A DNA stretch of 64,000 nucleotides from Theropithecus gelada (lineage: Eukaryota > Chordata > Mammalia > Primates > Cercopithecidae). This document shows, in pieces, positions 33,870-46,947 of the stretch; position 1 is the stretch's first letter; every line of letters begins with the position of its first letter. The translations under genes and the position numbers were made by a program. Under the pieces are notes generated by a model that was given only the letters and a program-made list of their open reading frames with translations, was not told the DNA's origin and did not search any database. Location: assembly GCF_003255815.1 (NCBI RefSeq), contig NC_037682.1, positions 49,315,131 through 49,379,130 on the forward strand, written 5' to 3'.

Positions 33870-36470
33870 ACTTTCAAAAATATTTTTTTCCTGCTTTATG
33901 GATATATAAATAACATACAATAATTCATCCATTCTAAGTGTTTGATGAATTCTGGAAGTTGTGTAGAGTCATATATAACTTTTAGTCCCAAAGAGTTTCC
34001 TTGTGTCCTCTGGAGTTAGCATCCCCCATTGAAACCCTGGGACTATTAATTGATATCACTATATTTTTGCCTTTTCTAAGACTTTTATAAATTGAATCAT
34101 GCAGTAAGTAGTCTTTTCTGTTAGATGTATTTCATTTATTCTTATATTTCTTAGATTTTTTCATGTTATTGGGTATGTCAATATTTTGTTACTTTACATT
34201 GCTAAGTAGTATTCCATAGAATAGACTTACTGTAATTTGTTTAGCCTTCCTCCAGTTAATGGTCATTGAGTTGATTTCAGCTGTTGGTTTTTAGGAGTAA
34301 TGTTGCAAGTCTTTATGCAGACATGTTTTCATTTTTCTTGTGTAGCTAAGAGTGGATTAATTGTAGGGCTTTATGGAAATTGTGTTTCTCTAAGAAATTT
34401 CTGTAAAAGAAAATGGCTATATCATTTTTAATTCCAACCAACAATGTATGAAACTTCTAATTGTTCTGCATCATCACCAACAGTTGGAATTATTAATCTT
34501 TTAAATTTTTACCATTCTAGTGGATTTTAGGGGTATCTTTTGGTTTTGATTTTCATTTCTTGGGTGACGGGTGATGTTGAGCATCCTGTCATATACTTAT
34601 TGGCCACGCATATATTTTCTTTTGTGAATTGTCTATTCAAGTCTTTGATTCCAGTTTTATGAATTTATTTGACTGTTATTGAGTTGTAACAGTTTTTCTT
34701 ATTTATTCTGAGTACAAGTCCTTTTTTTTTTTTTCCTTTTGGCAGATATTTTCTCTCACTTTGTGGCTTAGCTTTTTAAGTATGTCTTCTAAAGAGCAAA
34801 GTTTACAATTTTAATGACACCCATTCTGCCATTTTTTTTTCTGTTCTGGTTTATGCTTTTGTTCTGTTTTTAAATGTTTGCCTATTGCAATGTCACAAAT
34901 ATTTTCTCTTATGTTTTCTTCTAGATGTTTTCCAGTTTTAGGTCTTATGGTTAGGTTTTAGTTCATTTTGAGTTAAATTTTGTGTGTAAGATACAAGTCC
35001 AGACTTGTTTTTCTCATACAGATATCTATTTATAGAAAAGCCTATTTTAAAGATTATCATTCTCCCATTGAATTATCTTGACATCATTAAGAAAAACAAT
35101 TGACCAAATAGGTGTGGATCTACCTCTGGATTCTGTATTCTGTTCCACTGATTTATATGTCCATCCTTATACCAATACCATCCTAATACCTAAATGGCAT
35201 TATGGTAAGTCTTGACATCTTACTATATGTGACCAATTTTATTTTTTTAATTGTTTTGACTATTTTTTTCCATATCAAATTTAGAATCAGCTTCATACTA
35301 TATTCAAAATGTCCTGCTGGGATTTTGATTTGAGTTGTGTTGAATCTATAAATCAATTTGAGGAGAATTACTGTCTTAACACTATTGTGTCTTTCATTCC
35401 ATGAATGTTACATGTCTCCATTTATTTTAGTGTTTCAAAATTTTCCTTTGTAATTTTCAAAAAATTGTATATATTTATGGTATATGATATGCTATTTTGA
35501 TATGCATAAGCATAGTGAAATTGCTAACACAGTTAAGCAAATTAACCTACCCATCACCTTTTATAGTTACCATTTTTGGGTGGTAAGAATACTTACACTC
35601 TACTCTCTTAGCAAATTTTCAGTATACAATACAATACTAACTATAGTCCTCATGTTGTACATTGTCCTTATAATGTTTCATGACTTTCAGTGTAGAGGTC
35701 TTATAAACTTTGGTTAAAGTTTTCTATTTTATTTTTATGCTAATATAAATGGATTTATAATTTTTTTTCTAATTGTTTATTACTAGTATATAGAAAGCCA
35801 ACTTATTTTTGTTATTGACCTTTTACGTTGTGACTGCTTAATTAACTGTTAGTTCTGGCCACTTTAAAAAAATTCTTAAGATTTTCTATGATCATGATTA
35901 TATTTTTTGCAGATAAAATAAATGTCACTTCTTTCCACACTGTGTGCATTTTATTTATTTCCCTTTGCTTATTGGACTGGCTAGGGAATCCAGTACAATA
36001 TTGAATAGAAGTGGTGAGAGTAGACATTATTGCCTATTTTGTCTGATCTTAGGTAGAAAGCAAGGATCCTTTCACTATTATTGATTATGACGTTAGCAGT
36101 AGGTGTTTCAAATATAGTTTTAATTAGATTGAGGAAGCTTCCTTCTATTTAAGTTTGCTGAAAGTTATTTTTTTAAATCATGAATAAATGTTCAATTTTT
36201 TCAAGTGTTACTTCTGCACCTATAGAAATGACCTTATGTTTTTGTTCCTTTATTCTCTTATTATGATGAATTATATTGGTTGATTTTTAAAGTTTAAAAC
36301 AACCTTGCATTCCCACAATAAACCTCTCTTGATCATGACGTCTTATCCTTTTTACATACAGTTACACTTCATTGAGTCTGCTCACTTGTATGCTTTTTAA
36401 AACTAGTACCTTAACCCTTGGGAAAATAATTCAATTTATATTTTGTTAAAAGCTGTCTTTATAAAGCTCT
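33870..36470 (-). mobile_element. Old L1 (L1M type), 3' part, minus, with nested insert
   Basis: Reading from the left this is the antisense of an old L1: 3'UTR text (ATTCATCCATTCTAAGTG), ORF2 C-terminal text (TTCCATAGAATAGACTTACTG, ATTCTAGTGGATTTTAGGGG), then reverse-transcriptase-region text (ATAGAAGTGGTGAGAGTAG, CCACAATAAACCTCTCTTGATC). The ORF2 frame is destroyed by many stops. It is split at about 35458-35690 by another L1 3' end. The subfamily is not resolved. Confidence 0.85.
35458..35690 (-). mobile_element. L1 3'UTR fragment nested in old L1 (minus)
   Basis: TATATATTTATGGTATATGA, TATTTTGATATGCATAAGC and AACCTACCCATCACC match the antisense of an L1MA/L1PB-type 3'UTR. It interrupts ORF2-derived text of the older L1, whose two halves (TTTCCTTTGTAATTTTC and AGTGTAGAGGTCTTATAAAC) otherwise join. 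Confidence 0.75.
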
Positions 36471-36773
36471 GTATATTATGAGGAATGTGAGTGGAGAAGT
36501 TATTATTTTCATATTAAAAAAGAATAATAGAAGATTGATTTTAATGTATGTCACAGGCATATAAAGTTGTGATAGGAAGTGGGGAAAAAAAAGAGGATGA
36601 GAGGCAATTATCAGAAAATAAAATTTTGTATCAGTTCTGCCAGAAGTGAGATTTGCTTTCATCCTCTTTACATGATGTAGGTTTATGTTTAAGAAAACAT
36701 ATTTAGACTAAAGTTGAGGACAGAAAGAGGATATGTTTGTATTCAAGTTCTACCTTAAAAAAGAAATAAAGAT

Positions 36774-37090
36774 GGCCAGGCGCGGTGGCTCACGCCTGTA
36801 ATTCCAGCACTTAGGGAGGCCAAGGCGGGCAGATCACCTGAGGTTGGGAATTCGAGAGAAGCCTGACCAACATGGAGAAACCCCGTCTCTAAAAAAAAAA
36901 AAAAAAGAAAAAGAAAAATTAGCGGGGCATGGCGGCACATGCCTATAATCCCAGCTACTCGGAAGGCTGAGACAGGAGAATCGCTTGAACCTGGGAGGCA
37001 GAGGTTGCAGTGAGCCGAGATCACTCTATTGCACTCCCGCCTGGGCAACAAGAGCGAAACTCCGTCTCAAAAAAAAAAAGAAAAAAAAAA
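36774..37090 (+). mobile_element. Alu (full length, plus)
   Basis: Starts GGCCAGGCGCGGTGGCTCACG with several retained CpGs, a middle A-run of about 17, and an AAAG-interrupted A tail. The CpG retention suggests an AluS- or AluY-age element. The target-site duplication is only weakly visible in A-rich flanks. Confidence 0.95.
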
Positions 37091-37419
37091 GATAAAGAAA
37101 ACTGGGAAACAAAAATGAAAATCCCTGAACTTGGAATTCGCGTATCTAGTCAACAGGTTATGTCACCATTGGCAAATCACACTATCCCTATGTGCCTCAA
37201 GTATTTCGTCTGTCAAACGTAGTTGTTAGGCCTAAGCCATATTCTGGGTAGGGAAGGAGAAGACATATATATATTTCAGAAAAAGCTCACTAGAGCTTCT
37301 CTCCAGGTTAGAATCACCAGATTACATAGTCTCTAAATCATTTCTATCCCTGAAAATCTGATTTTCTGATTTTGTGAGATAAGTAAACTGGAGACTAAAG
37401 ACCAGCTTTAGTTTGGTCA

Positions 37420-37480
37420 TTCTCAAGTTCTGTGACCTTGGCAAGTCACTTCTCTTTGGGCCTTACCTTTATTATAAGCC
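37420..37480 (+). repeat. MIR core fragment (plus)
   Basis: CAAGTTCTGTGACCTTGGCAAGTCACTTCTC is the MIR core; edges are uncertain. Confidence 0.65.
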
Positions 37481-40400
37481 ATTTATCTGGCATTTATGTT
37501 TAAAATTAAGGTATTGGAAAAGTGGCTTTCTAAAACTATTGCAGTTCTAAAAGGCTGTGATTTTAAAGCGAGCTAAATACATGAATATTATACATATATG
37601 TATATGTCAAACATGGCAAAGAACTTACTGTAGTGAGACAAATAATCATCATTACATTTTTATGTGAATGTATTCAGCATCCTTAAGCATTATGAAAAAT
37701 ATAAACCAAAGTCCACATTGTTAAACCTAGTTCTAATTTTTAATGGGAAATGTATATTTTCTCTTGAACATATGTTGAAATGCTAGCTTTGTATAGTATT
37801 TGCTCTCAACTTGTAATACAAAAATCTAAGACTTGTATATGCTTTTCTAGGATGTAGTTTTCCTTTGTTATTTACAGTCTGTTGTTAGAAAGCTTCAAGG
37901 GATATAGGACATTAAAGCACCACATCTTTAACTAGCTGGGACATAATACATGATTTGAGTTCCCAATATTTTCTAACAGTAAGGTTTGTTTATTAAAGAA
38001 ACCACATGCTGTGACTGAATCAGTCTAATAGAAGCCAAGTTTGAATTTGAACATTCAAATGTATGTCCATATATTTTGGGCATATATCATACATAATGAT
38101 GTGGGGTCTAGACATCTTTCTGGGTTTGTTTATGTCTGTTATGGATTCCCCTCATTATCCATGCTGTTTGAGGGAGACCCCATGGATTCAGCTTGTTTAT
38201 TACACACTTTCCATATTTTAAGACTAACTCAGAGTTCCAAGTGGCATGTATGTTCCAACTTGGAATATTATTTTCTCCCTTTCCAGTTTTATGATGATGA
38301 TTAAGGAAAAATAAAATAAGATTTTAGGGAATAATGAGATGTTCGAGAGTGGCTAACAATAATCCTTTTGGCCATGTTTCAAATACAGTTTTGTAATCTT
38401 TATGTTTATTATACCATTCTTCCTAACATTTTTGACAAGTTTGAGTTATAGCATCTGTTTTCTTATTTTTAAATCACATTATGTACCATCTGTTGTTTTG
38501 TTATATTTGGGCATAATTTTTAGAACTTAATAAATGTAGGTAAAAACTTTAACCTTCAGTATTACCAATTTTACAGTTATGTATACACAGTATATTCAGA
38601 ATGCTAGAGGTGAGTAAGTATACATGAAGGATAGATTTTAAGTGCAAAAACAGCAAAATCAGTTTCTAGTTAATATTAACTTGGGGCAAGTAATTCATGA
38701 TCACTTGACTAACAGCTTTCGTTGTTGTTAAAAATCTCTCCCATTAATATTTATTTTATAAAATTAGGTATTTCTGTGTATAACTTCTTAATTTTAAAGA
38801 AACTACTATTCATATTCTTTGAGTTACAAAGCTATTTTTTCATCAAGTGAAATAAAGAAATCAAATAACATGATAAGAATTTGCAATAAATATTGAAAGA
38901 GGTTGGATTGTTATCAGAATGTATCATTATGGGTATTTTTGAGGGGGTGATATAGCACTTGTTATAAATATTCATCATGTTCTTAAATCTAGAAATATTC
39001 CATGATTAGGTGATTTTATGCCTGTTTATGCTGGCAGGAACAAAAGAAACTTTAAAAATAGAAAGCATAAACATAATTGAACCACCCACTTAAAAGATAA
39101 ATTGGAATAGATGTTTTCCAGGGGAGAACATGCTTTCTGTATAAAAAGGGCTAATGAAACAAGAAGTCATCTATTCTTGATTTCTTTAGGCAACTAGAGC
39201 TTTGTGCCTTGTCTAGTTTCTGTGTTTTAAGAGCTTGTTCTGTGTAGCAGAAATAATACAATAAATGGGTTTAACCACATTTGTCTCAGCTAGACAGTCT
39301 GCTTTGTCAGAGATTGCTGGTACAACATAAACAAATTATGTGTTTGTAGTGCTTTTCAATGAAAGCCTATCTAACAGAGCTGAGATTGTGTTTCAGCAGC
39401 TGTAGATTTAATCTCCTACCTGTCAGTTAAAACAGGCATTTCCTAAGCCAGATAAGGACTGGTTGTAGAGCAGGGAAGTAGTCACAGCTGGACAAAGACC
39501 TATTGTTATTGGCTGATAATTTCTATATAGATTCAACTCCTTATTTTACCATGGAAACTACAGTCATAGCGCAGTATTAAAGGAGCTAACCCAGCCTTTT
39601 AAAATGTTAAATCAAGAAGAGTTAAAGAGAATCAAAACTGGACTTTGTGTCATTCATTTGGGGGAGTTGTCATGTGAAACTAAAAAAAAAGTCTATAGCT
39701 TTGATCATTACAATTTTAGATCACTGTGGATGTTATACTAGGGCCATGGAAAATGCCTGTTCACAGATATGTAACTACATTCTTGGGAGTTCAAGTTGTG
39801 ATACAAGCTACCCAAAGCCAAAAATTTAAATCTGTGGATTGATGCTTTTCCATGTGATTCACATATCATGGGTATTGTACTATAAGTGCTGAATATTCTA
39901 GAACAGAACAGACCTAATGTTAAATATATGTTCTGTAATAACCATGTGAACTTTTCTACACTTCTTCTTTCCCTGTATCCTAATTTCCAGTAGGAAAAAT
40001 ACAGTTATTACTGTAGCTATTGGAGAATTGGAGAGTAGAGAATAATGGCAATTAGTTAAATAACTTTACTCAAATAAACTTCCTTCCTTCCTTCCTATGA
40101 TTTCTTTAAGAACATGTGAAAGTTTCAATGTATGCATTTCCCGTTTTGAATTCTGAGTATTTCTGTCTCTTGACCTGAGTGAACCACTATCCTTACACTT
40201 CTCTTTGGGCTTGACTTTGCATTCTTTTTCAGCTATGATTGCATTGAGTTATTGATTGTATTGGGTTGCTGCTTATTAGTCCTAAACAATGCTGTTGACT
40301 TGTTGTTCTTTGTAACAGCGAAAATGTGGTAAGAACAAAGACTTAGGAACTATTGAAAGCAAATGGAGAAACATTGTGGTAAAGGGTAGTAGGCAAAGAG

Positions 40401-40633
40401 GATTCAGGGGTATGTTAAGAACATCTTGTGGAGGGGCAGCCTAGGTTAGGGAGTTTGTACCTTATCTTTAATAGGGACATTTCTTTATTGTATCTAAGTT
40501 ATTTCATATGAAAATAGCACTAAATAAAAGTATAAAATTAAAGAAAATTGCTTTTTAAAAATCAGCATGTTAGCTTATCCTTATAATCATCTTCAGCATC
40601 AACTTGTTCATTAAATGGAGATAGCAGGTATAG

Positions 40634-40636
<3 letters not shown>
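37481..40636. other. Intronic sequence, nothing recognised
   Basis: AT-rich unique intron with few recognisable repeats; a (TTCC)4 tract near 40081-40096. No supported exon or RNA gene. Confidence 0.5.

Positions 40637-40673
<37 letters not shown>
40637..40673. repeat. (TG)n microsatellite
   Basis: About 18 uninterrupted GT units, likely to vary in length between individuals. Confidence 0.95.
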
Positions 40674-40676
<3 letters not shown>

Positions 40677-43600
40677 GTACATACTGGGAGTGGAAGGCAG
40701 GGGTTGCAGGTTATGCTCCAAAATGACACTACTGTGCACATCATTAGCTTTGTACTCTACAATGACTAGACTGTGATAAAGATTGAAAACCTGAAGGCTA
40801 TTTGACTTGGGTTTATAGTTACTGTTTATACCTTTCCTTGGTGTCTAGTTTTTATAAACATTGCCTTACTTGATCTCCCTGCCCCCCAATCGTATGTACA
40901 GGTACTGTCTTTCACTGATACTTCCAAGGAGGGACAATTTGCCATGGCTGAGCCCCAGCTGTCAATAGCTTAGACATCTTATTTATGTCCTGGTTAGAGT
41001 TGCTACACTATGTTTCGCAGGCCTTCTTGCTCGTGATGAAACTGCTTCTGCTCTCCATGATAGCTGATGTTTAAATGCTTTTCTGACATTCATTCAGTAT
41101 TGCATAATAAGCTCACAGTGATATAACAACTTTTTAAATATTATTACTTGGGAAAACTGTATTCTTGTCTCTTTGGGTGAGAGTATCTTATCATTTCTGT
41201 CAGTAAGGATTATAATTGATGATGATGAAATATTAAAGAAGCTTAGAGGCATCTCTAAATGATACTATAGAGGAATTTCAACAGATGTACTAGGAGTACT
41301 CAGCCATTAAAAACTCTTTAAATTAATAAAGTCAATTTTTATATTTTCTTACCAACTGGTGAACTTCAAAGTTAGACCACAGCAGGGCCAAAAGAAAAGA
41401 TCACTATAAGGAAATATGTTTGGACTAGATTTGCCTCCATTTAAGAATTGTAAATGGTGAATGGACTTTGACTTAATTCAGCAGATTAAAAAACCATCAG
41501 AATTGCTATGGCTTCATTTTTAAATAACATAGAATACAAATTCTTGAATGCATTTATATAGCAAATATTTGTTGAGCCCCTACTCTGTGCAAAGTCTTTT
41601 ACAGAGCCCTTGAGAGATAGAAAATCCTTGCCTTTAAGTTACTTGTGCATAATTTTAACAAGACCCATAGTTTAAGATGTAAACCTGCATTTCTGGATGA
41701 GGAATTTAATAATTGAGCTCTGGTCATTGCTAACAGAATAAGGTTGCATAAAATACTTCAGAGGTAAAAGCCAGATTGCCTTCATTGCGGGTCAAAAGTT
41801 TATGAAAGGTTGATATCTGAATTTGGTTGTTACAAAGAAAGGAATGCCATATTCTTCACAAATATTATCATATTTAAATGGCATTTATACAAAATTTGAA
41901 AAAAATAATTTTCATTTTGGTAAAACATGTTGATCATTGTGTATTTAATGGGGCTTCTATTTAGGAATGACAATCATTAGTCTCTAATATGTTTCATACT
42001 TCTCTGGAAATAAGACAGGGTAGAATAGGAAACATTCATCTTCACTAGTCTTCAGAAATAGCTAAAGTAATTGACTAGTTCAGTCTTCTGTGATGGCCTG
42101 GTGACCACTAACTGTGACTATTTGCATAATAGTCAACTCTTCACTTCTGTAGTGATAACTGTTTGTATCTTATTAAAATTAAGACTGTTTTAGCTCTCTT
42201 GACTTTTCCAGAAGTTGCAAAAATTGAGATTTGCTGTTCTGCTTTAACCAAACAAATGCACACATGGGGATAACAATATGCTGAGTTTATGCAGATTTTA
42301 CAGCACGAATCTGAATAAAATACCCACTAATAGATCCTTAAGGAGTAATAAACACACATGAATTTTCCTTAGTTGCACTTTAAAGTGATTTTAACATACT
42401 ACTAGACCTTAACAATAATATTTAATTGACAAGATTATGCATTTGTATGGATTGAAAAGGTGGTAGAGATCTAATTCCAAATGAATCATAAATTTTACTT
42501 TTGCATAGCATGTTTTATTAATTTCTTTATGGCCAGGATATTCTATTTCCCTCCTGGTGAGAGTTTCTTAAAACATAGTAAGATAATTTAAACACATTTA
42601 ATTAACATTTATCATCCTTTTTATAAAGAAATATGACTTATGTTTTCAAAAGTACTCTCAATATTTTTCTGGGGTGTAGACCATAGATAGAGTGTAGAAT
42701 GATACTTAATGGAATTTTCGCTATAATTTGGTTTTCTTTTTAAGCAAAACTTTCTCTGTTGACCTTTTTCCAAAGTAAGCTGAAAACTGGATAATTTGTA
42801 CTAATATGTAAGTGAGAACAAACCTAGTACTACTACCTGGAAAAACAAGGCTATGGAGGTCTTTAAGGCACCTTTATATTTCTACTGCCCAGCACAGAAC
42901 CAGGTATATAGTGATAGGTTCTCAATAAATGGCTGTTGAAGAGTTGAATTAAGACAAGCACTGCTGCCTTCTCTTTTGGAGTAGCATGTTTCTCAGGAGT
43001 CTAATAGGTCTAAACTAACTTTTTATTTGTATAAGTATTGAGCTCTTCATTTTATGGAATAAGGGGACAAATAAATAAGAGATACTAGGAATTAAGATTA
43101 TGTTAGTGCTAAATCCATGTTCTTTTCTCTGAAAATTCAGTATTAAATAGAGCATGTACAAATGAATGAGAAATAAAGTAATGACTTTTGACTACATATG
43201 ATCCTAGAAGATTAATGAGATATTTGTCCATTTAAAAAAATGCAAATAAAGTGAGTACATACAGTATGCTGAGAGTATGCTTAGTATACACAGTATGCTG
43301 AGAATACAAAAAGGGATGTTAACACAAAGGACAGGATTGGCCCTTTCAGGGCTATTAACATTTCTCTCAGAATATATACCTGAAGATTTTTAAAACGTGC
43401 ACCGTTGACCTGATAGAATCATTGTATTCTTACTTACAAAGATTATTTCTTTCCTGTGTAACTATGGAATAGAGTTGGAAAGTGCTAGACTATGAAGTGG
43501 ATTTTAAATAGCTATGGTAAAGCACCAACCCAGCAAATGAAACTGCTTTGTTTGCATGTTTTACTCTTGGTAGTTGGGCAAGGACATAGTAAAACTAGTG

Positions 43601-44036
43601 ACAAGATATATGTTTTTCATTTCTTCTGTGAGTATTTTAGATATTTTGTTTAGTATATTAAATAATCTAAATTAGAAAAGAGAACTCACTTACTGGACCT
43701 ATTTTTTTCTTTTGCTTTAAACCAACTTTTTATTGAAGTATAATATATTTATACAGAAAAGTGTGTATATATATAAATGTGAAGTTAGCTGTTTATTAAT
43801 GTTTTAACTAAAATATATGACTTTGAAGACCAAATCCTGAGGTTGTAGAAGGATGCTTTTAAACTATAACATCTTGAATTCATTCTACTTTTTAAGGAGT
43901 TTACTTGGCCCTTTAATGAGAATTTTGAAGAGTGCTAGGAATAGCATGCCAAATCCTGGGAACACATTACATTATATTAGAGATGGATATTAACAATGGT
44001 TGACAAAGTGTTTTGTATCTTATCCTGATGGGACCT
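40674..44036. other. Intronic sequence, nothing recognised except short old repeats
   Basis: Includes a probable L2 tail (see 42855) and a possible MIR/L2 scrap at about 41550-41640 (TTTGTTGAGCCCCTACTCTG). A small local repeat of CAGTATGCTGAG occurs twice at about 43262-43302. No exon supported. Confidence 0.45.
42855..42955 (+). repeat. L2 3' tail
   Basis: CTGCCCAGCACAGAACCAGG and GGTTCTCAATAAATGGCTG are the conserved L2 3' end in sense. Confidence 0.7.
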
Positions 44037-44069
44037 GAGAAAGGAAAGACGAAGAGGGAAGAGGAGAAG

Positions 44070-44111
<42 letters not shown>

Positions 44112-44186
44112 AGAGAGGGGGAGGGGGAGGGAAGAGAGAGACAGAGGGGAGGGAGAGAGACCGAAAGGGGTGGGGGAAGCGAGAAT
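44037..44186. repeat. (GA)n and G/A-rich polypurine tract
   Basis: About 150 bases that are almost all purine on the + strand: GAAAGGAAAG, a run of GA units at 44074-44107, then GGGGGAGGGGGAGGG and GA-rich text. Frames here are compositional artefacts. Confidence 0.9.
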
Positions 44187-44189
44187 AAC

Positions 44190-46687
44190 CTGCCAATAAC
44201 AAATAACAAACAAACAAACAGAAGCAAACAAAGCTGGATCCTCTTCTGAATGCAGTTACATTGTTTGTACAATGTATACCCATTGGATGGTGGAATACAC
44301 CTGGGAAGATGGGACTCTGTTCTCAGATGCTCTAGAAAATGTGTGTCCTAAATTTGCTCTTGATAGGATTCTAGTATTCTCCTGTTGGGCTAGCTAAATT
44401 CTCTGGAATCAGAATTTGATATAATTAGCGGTAGCAGCCATAGATTTGCTACATAAGACACATGAAGAGCAAACAAGATTATATCAAGATGTATTTAGAA
44501 GTCATTTTTAAGTTCTCTTCTGGAATAAGAATGATTACAACTCCATACCTTTTGTAGTTGCTTTGACAATTCTACCCTATGAAAATTGGTGGTCAGAAGA
44601 CCAGATCTGAGGTCCTAGTTCGTTGGCTCTCAGCTATTGATCAGTTAATACAAAATATCTACTATGTTCTTAGGCTTGTAATAAGAGCAACAGGATATAT
44701 AGAAATATAAATGGCACAGGCCATTTGGGACAGTCAACTTACTTGCTAAGAGATGATTTGTGATTTATGAATTAGTGAACAGCAAATAACGCAGTATACA
44801 ATTTAAGGCTTCTTTGTGTACTTAAGGCTATGGCCAACCAAGAGAAGTTGTTCAGTATGTTGACTACTGCATTATGCTTTCTAAGAAAGGGCAAAGTAAG
44901 ATATTAACATTTTAGAAAGATTTTAACAAAAAGTTTGAGACTAAAAGCATTTCTGTTAAGGCATGAATTTATCCTATCGAGTGAGATGTTTTTTCCTCCT
45001 AACCTCCAGAATTAACTAAAGTCCATATACTGTGGATTTCCATGCACTTTTCAGCGATGGGAAGACACATTTCTGACCTTGAAGGCTTTTCCTATGAGTT
45101 TTCTGGAGACTTCATTTCTTTTGCTTTAGATGCTGCAGCTTTTACAGTGGTAATACTTCATGCAAATGAGTCAGCTATTCTTTGCAATAAAGAATATGGT
45201 CATTTCGAAAACTGATCCCCATCCCGTTTCTGTCTGCACTTCTTGCATGTCTCTCTCTCTCTCCCAAGATTGCTTTTTCCGAACTCTCTATTTTCTCTCT
45301 TTCCCTCCCTCTCTGTCATGGTATACACACATTGGAAACATTTCTTTCAACAGTTTAAGAAGCCTCCTTCAATTAAATCACATAAGGAATTATTTTCTAG
45401 AGATAAAGTATTTAAAAATCCTCATTTTTGCACTGTCTTTAACTCAGTAATAGACATTAATATGCACATGATTTTCAATACAAATACTTATTTCCCATCA
45501 CTAAAAAAAGTTAAATAATCTTCATGAAAGAGAAAATGAGCCCCCCCCGAGTGTCACTCTGTTTGCATATTAGCACGTAGCCAGGTCTCTGCCAAGTTGC
45601 TCTCTGACTGACTGATGCAGATGCTCTTTCTCAAGTATTCTGAGTCATATCTTTACTGCAAGTCTTCGGGGACAAACAATAGCACCTGTTCCTCACAAGA
45701 TATCAGGCCAGTTAGCCCATTCATGTATCTTTAATGAAGTTCTGGGGCAGATGGCAAAAAAATGGCATCATCAACAACTTAGAACAGAGAAAACAAAGGG
45801 GATAAGTGTTGATGCAACAATGCTGTTTTAAGAATTGGAAGACAAAGAACTTAAGTGTTTCACACACATCTGCTGCTGTCTTGATTCTCTGAAAGATGTG
45901 AGGAACACCCTAACAATTAAAATATCTGGGCATGTAGCCTATTTGATCAGGAATATGTTCCCCACCCTCTCCAAAAGGGAAACACTTTGGTCAGGGATTG
46001 TGGAAGTTTAGAATTAATGGACAGTTGTGCTTTGGGGTAGTTTATTCCTTTCACGATACACTAAACTTCACCTGTGATGGAGTTTCTGGTTACTTGGTAG
46101 TCATTCAGGTGACACACCCAGCCAGATAGTGCTTACTTTCAAAGCGATAAAAATAACACAGTTTTCATGCTCAGAGATATATTTTGGCCACATCTAGTTT
46201 TGCTCTTTGTGCTAACAAAATCAGTTTTACTTCTTCATTTATAGGATAATTAAATAATCTCTGAATTTGTGATTTGGGAATGTTACACTTTCAAGAAAAA
46301 AAGATGCTATTTGAAATTTTGATAACTTCTTGGAAAAGACATGTGGAGACTGGTCAGTCTTTGATGGAGTGAGGAGAATTCTGTTATTTTTTATTCTTAG
46401 TAGAATATTTTTGGGGGTTGCTGTTTCCAATGTGATTGCCTTTCCTGGCATGTCACCAAATGGGAAAACGGGATGATGGGAAAGTAGGGGAAAGGCAGGA
46501 TTACATTCTTCATAGCAGGATGGGGCTTTTCTGTATCTTCAGAATTCTTTATCTGCCCTAAGCACTGGCACTCAGTGCAGTGACTTTAATGTGCAACTTC
46601 CATAAAAGTAAAATATCCTGGATGCTTGCGTGATTCTTAGGTGGCCACCAAGCCTCTTTTCTTGTCTTTTCCCCTTACACTGCTCTT
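44190..46687. other. Intronic sequence, repeat-poor
   Basis: Only short simple tracts (CAAA units at 44205-44220, a CT run at 45249-45264, C8 at 45541-45548) stand out. 45540-45800 is relatively GC-balanced and contains TTTGCATAT, an octamer-like motif. No exon was found. Confidence 0.5.
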
Positions 46688-46699
46688 GCTTTCCATTTC

Positions 46700-46700
<1 letters not shown>
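46688..46700. repeat. L1 target-site duplication, left copy
   Basis: GCTTTCCATTTCT here recurs exactly at 52912-52924. Confidence 0.95.
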
Positions 46701-46730
<30 letters not shown>

Positions 46731-46947
46731 ACTTTAAGTTCTAGGGTACATGTGCATAATGTGCAGGTTTGTTACATATGTACACTTGTGCCATGTTGGT
46801 GTGCTGCACCCATCAACTTGTCAGCACCCATCAACTCGTCATTTACATCAGGTATAACTCCCAATGCAATCCCTCCCCCCTCCCCCCTCCCCATGATAGG
46901 CCCCGGTGTGTGATGTTCCCCTTCCCGAGTCCAGGTGATCTCATTGT

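Noticed and set aside
36755..37051. 98-codon minus frame and similar frames over Alus (e.g. 10366-10653, 22103-22351, 53076-53354)
   Set aside because: Typical Alu-derived frames (with residues like AHCNLCLPGSSDSP); Alu exonisation cannot be claimed without transcript evidence.
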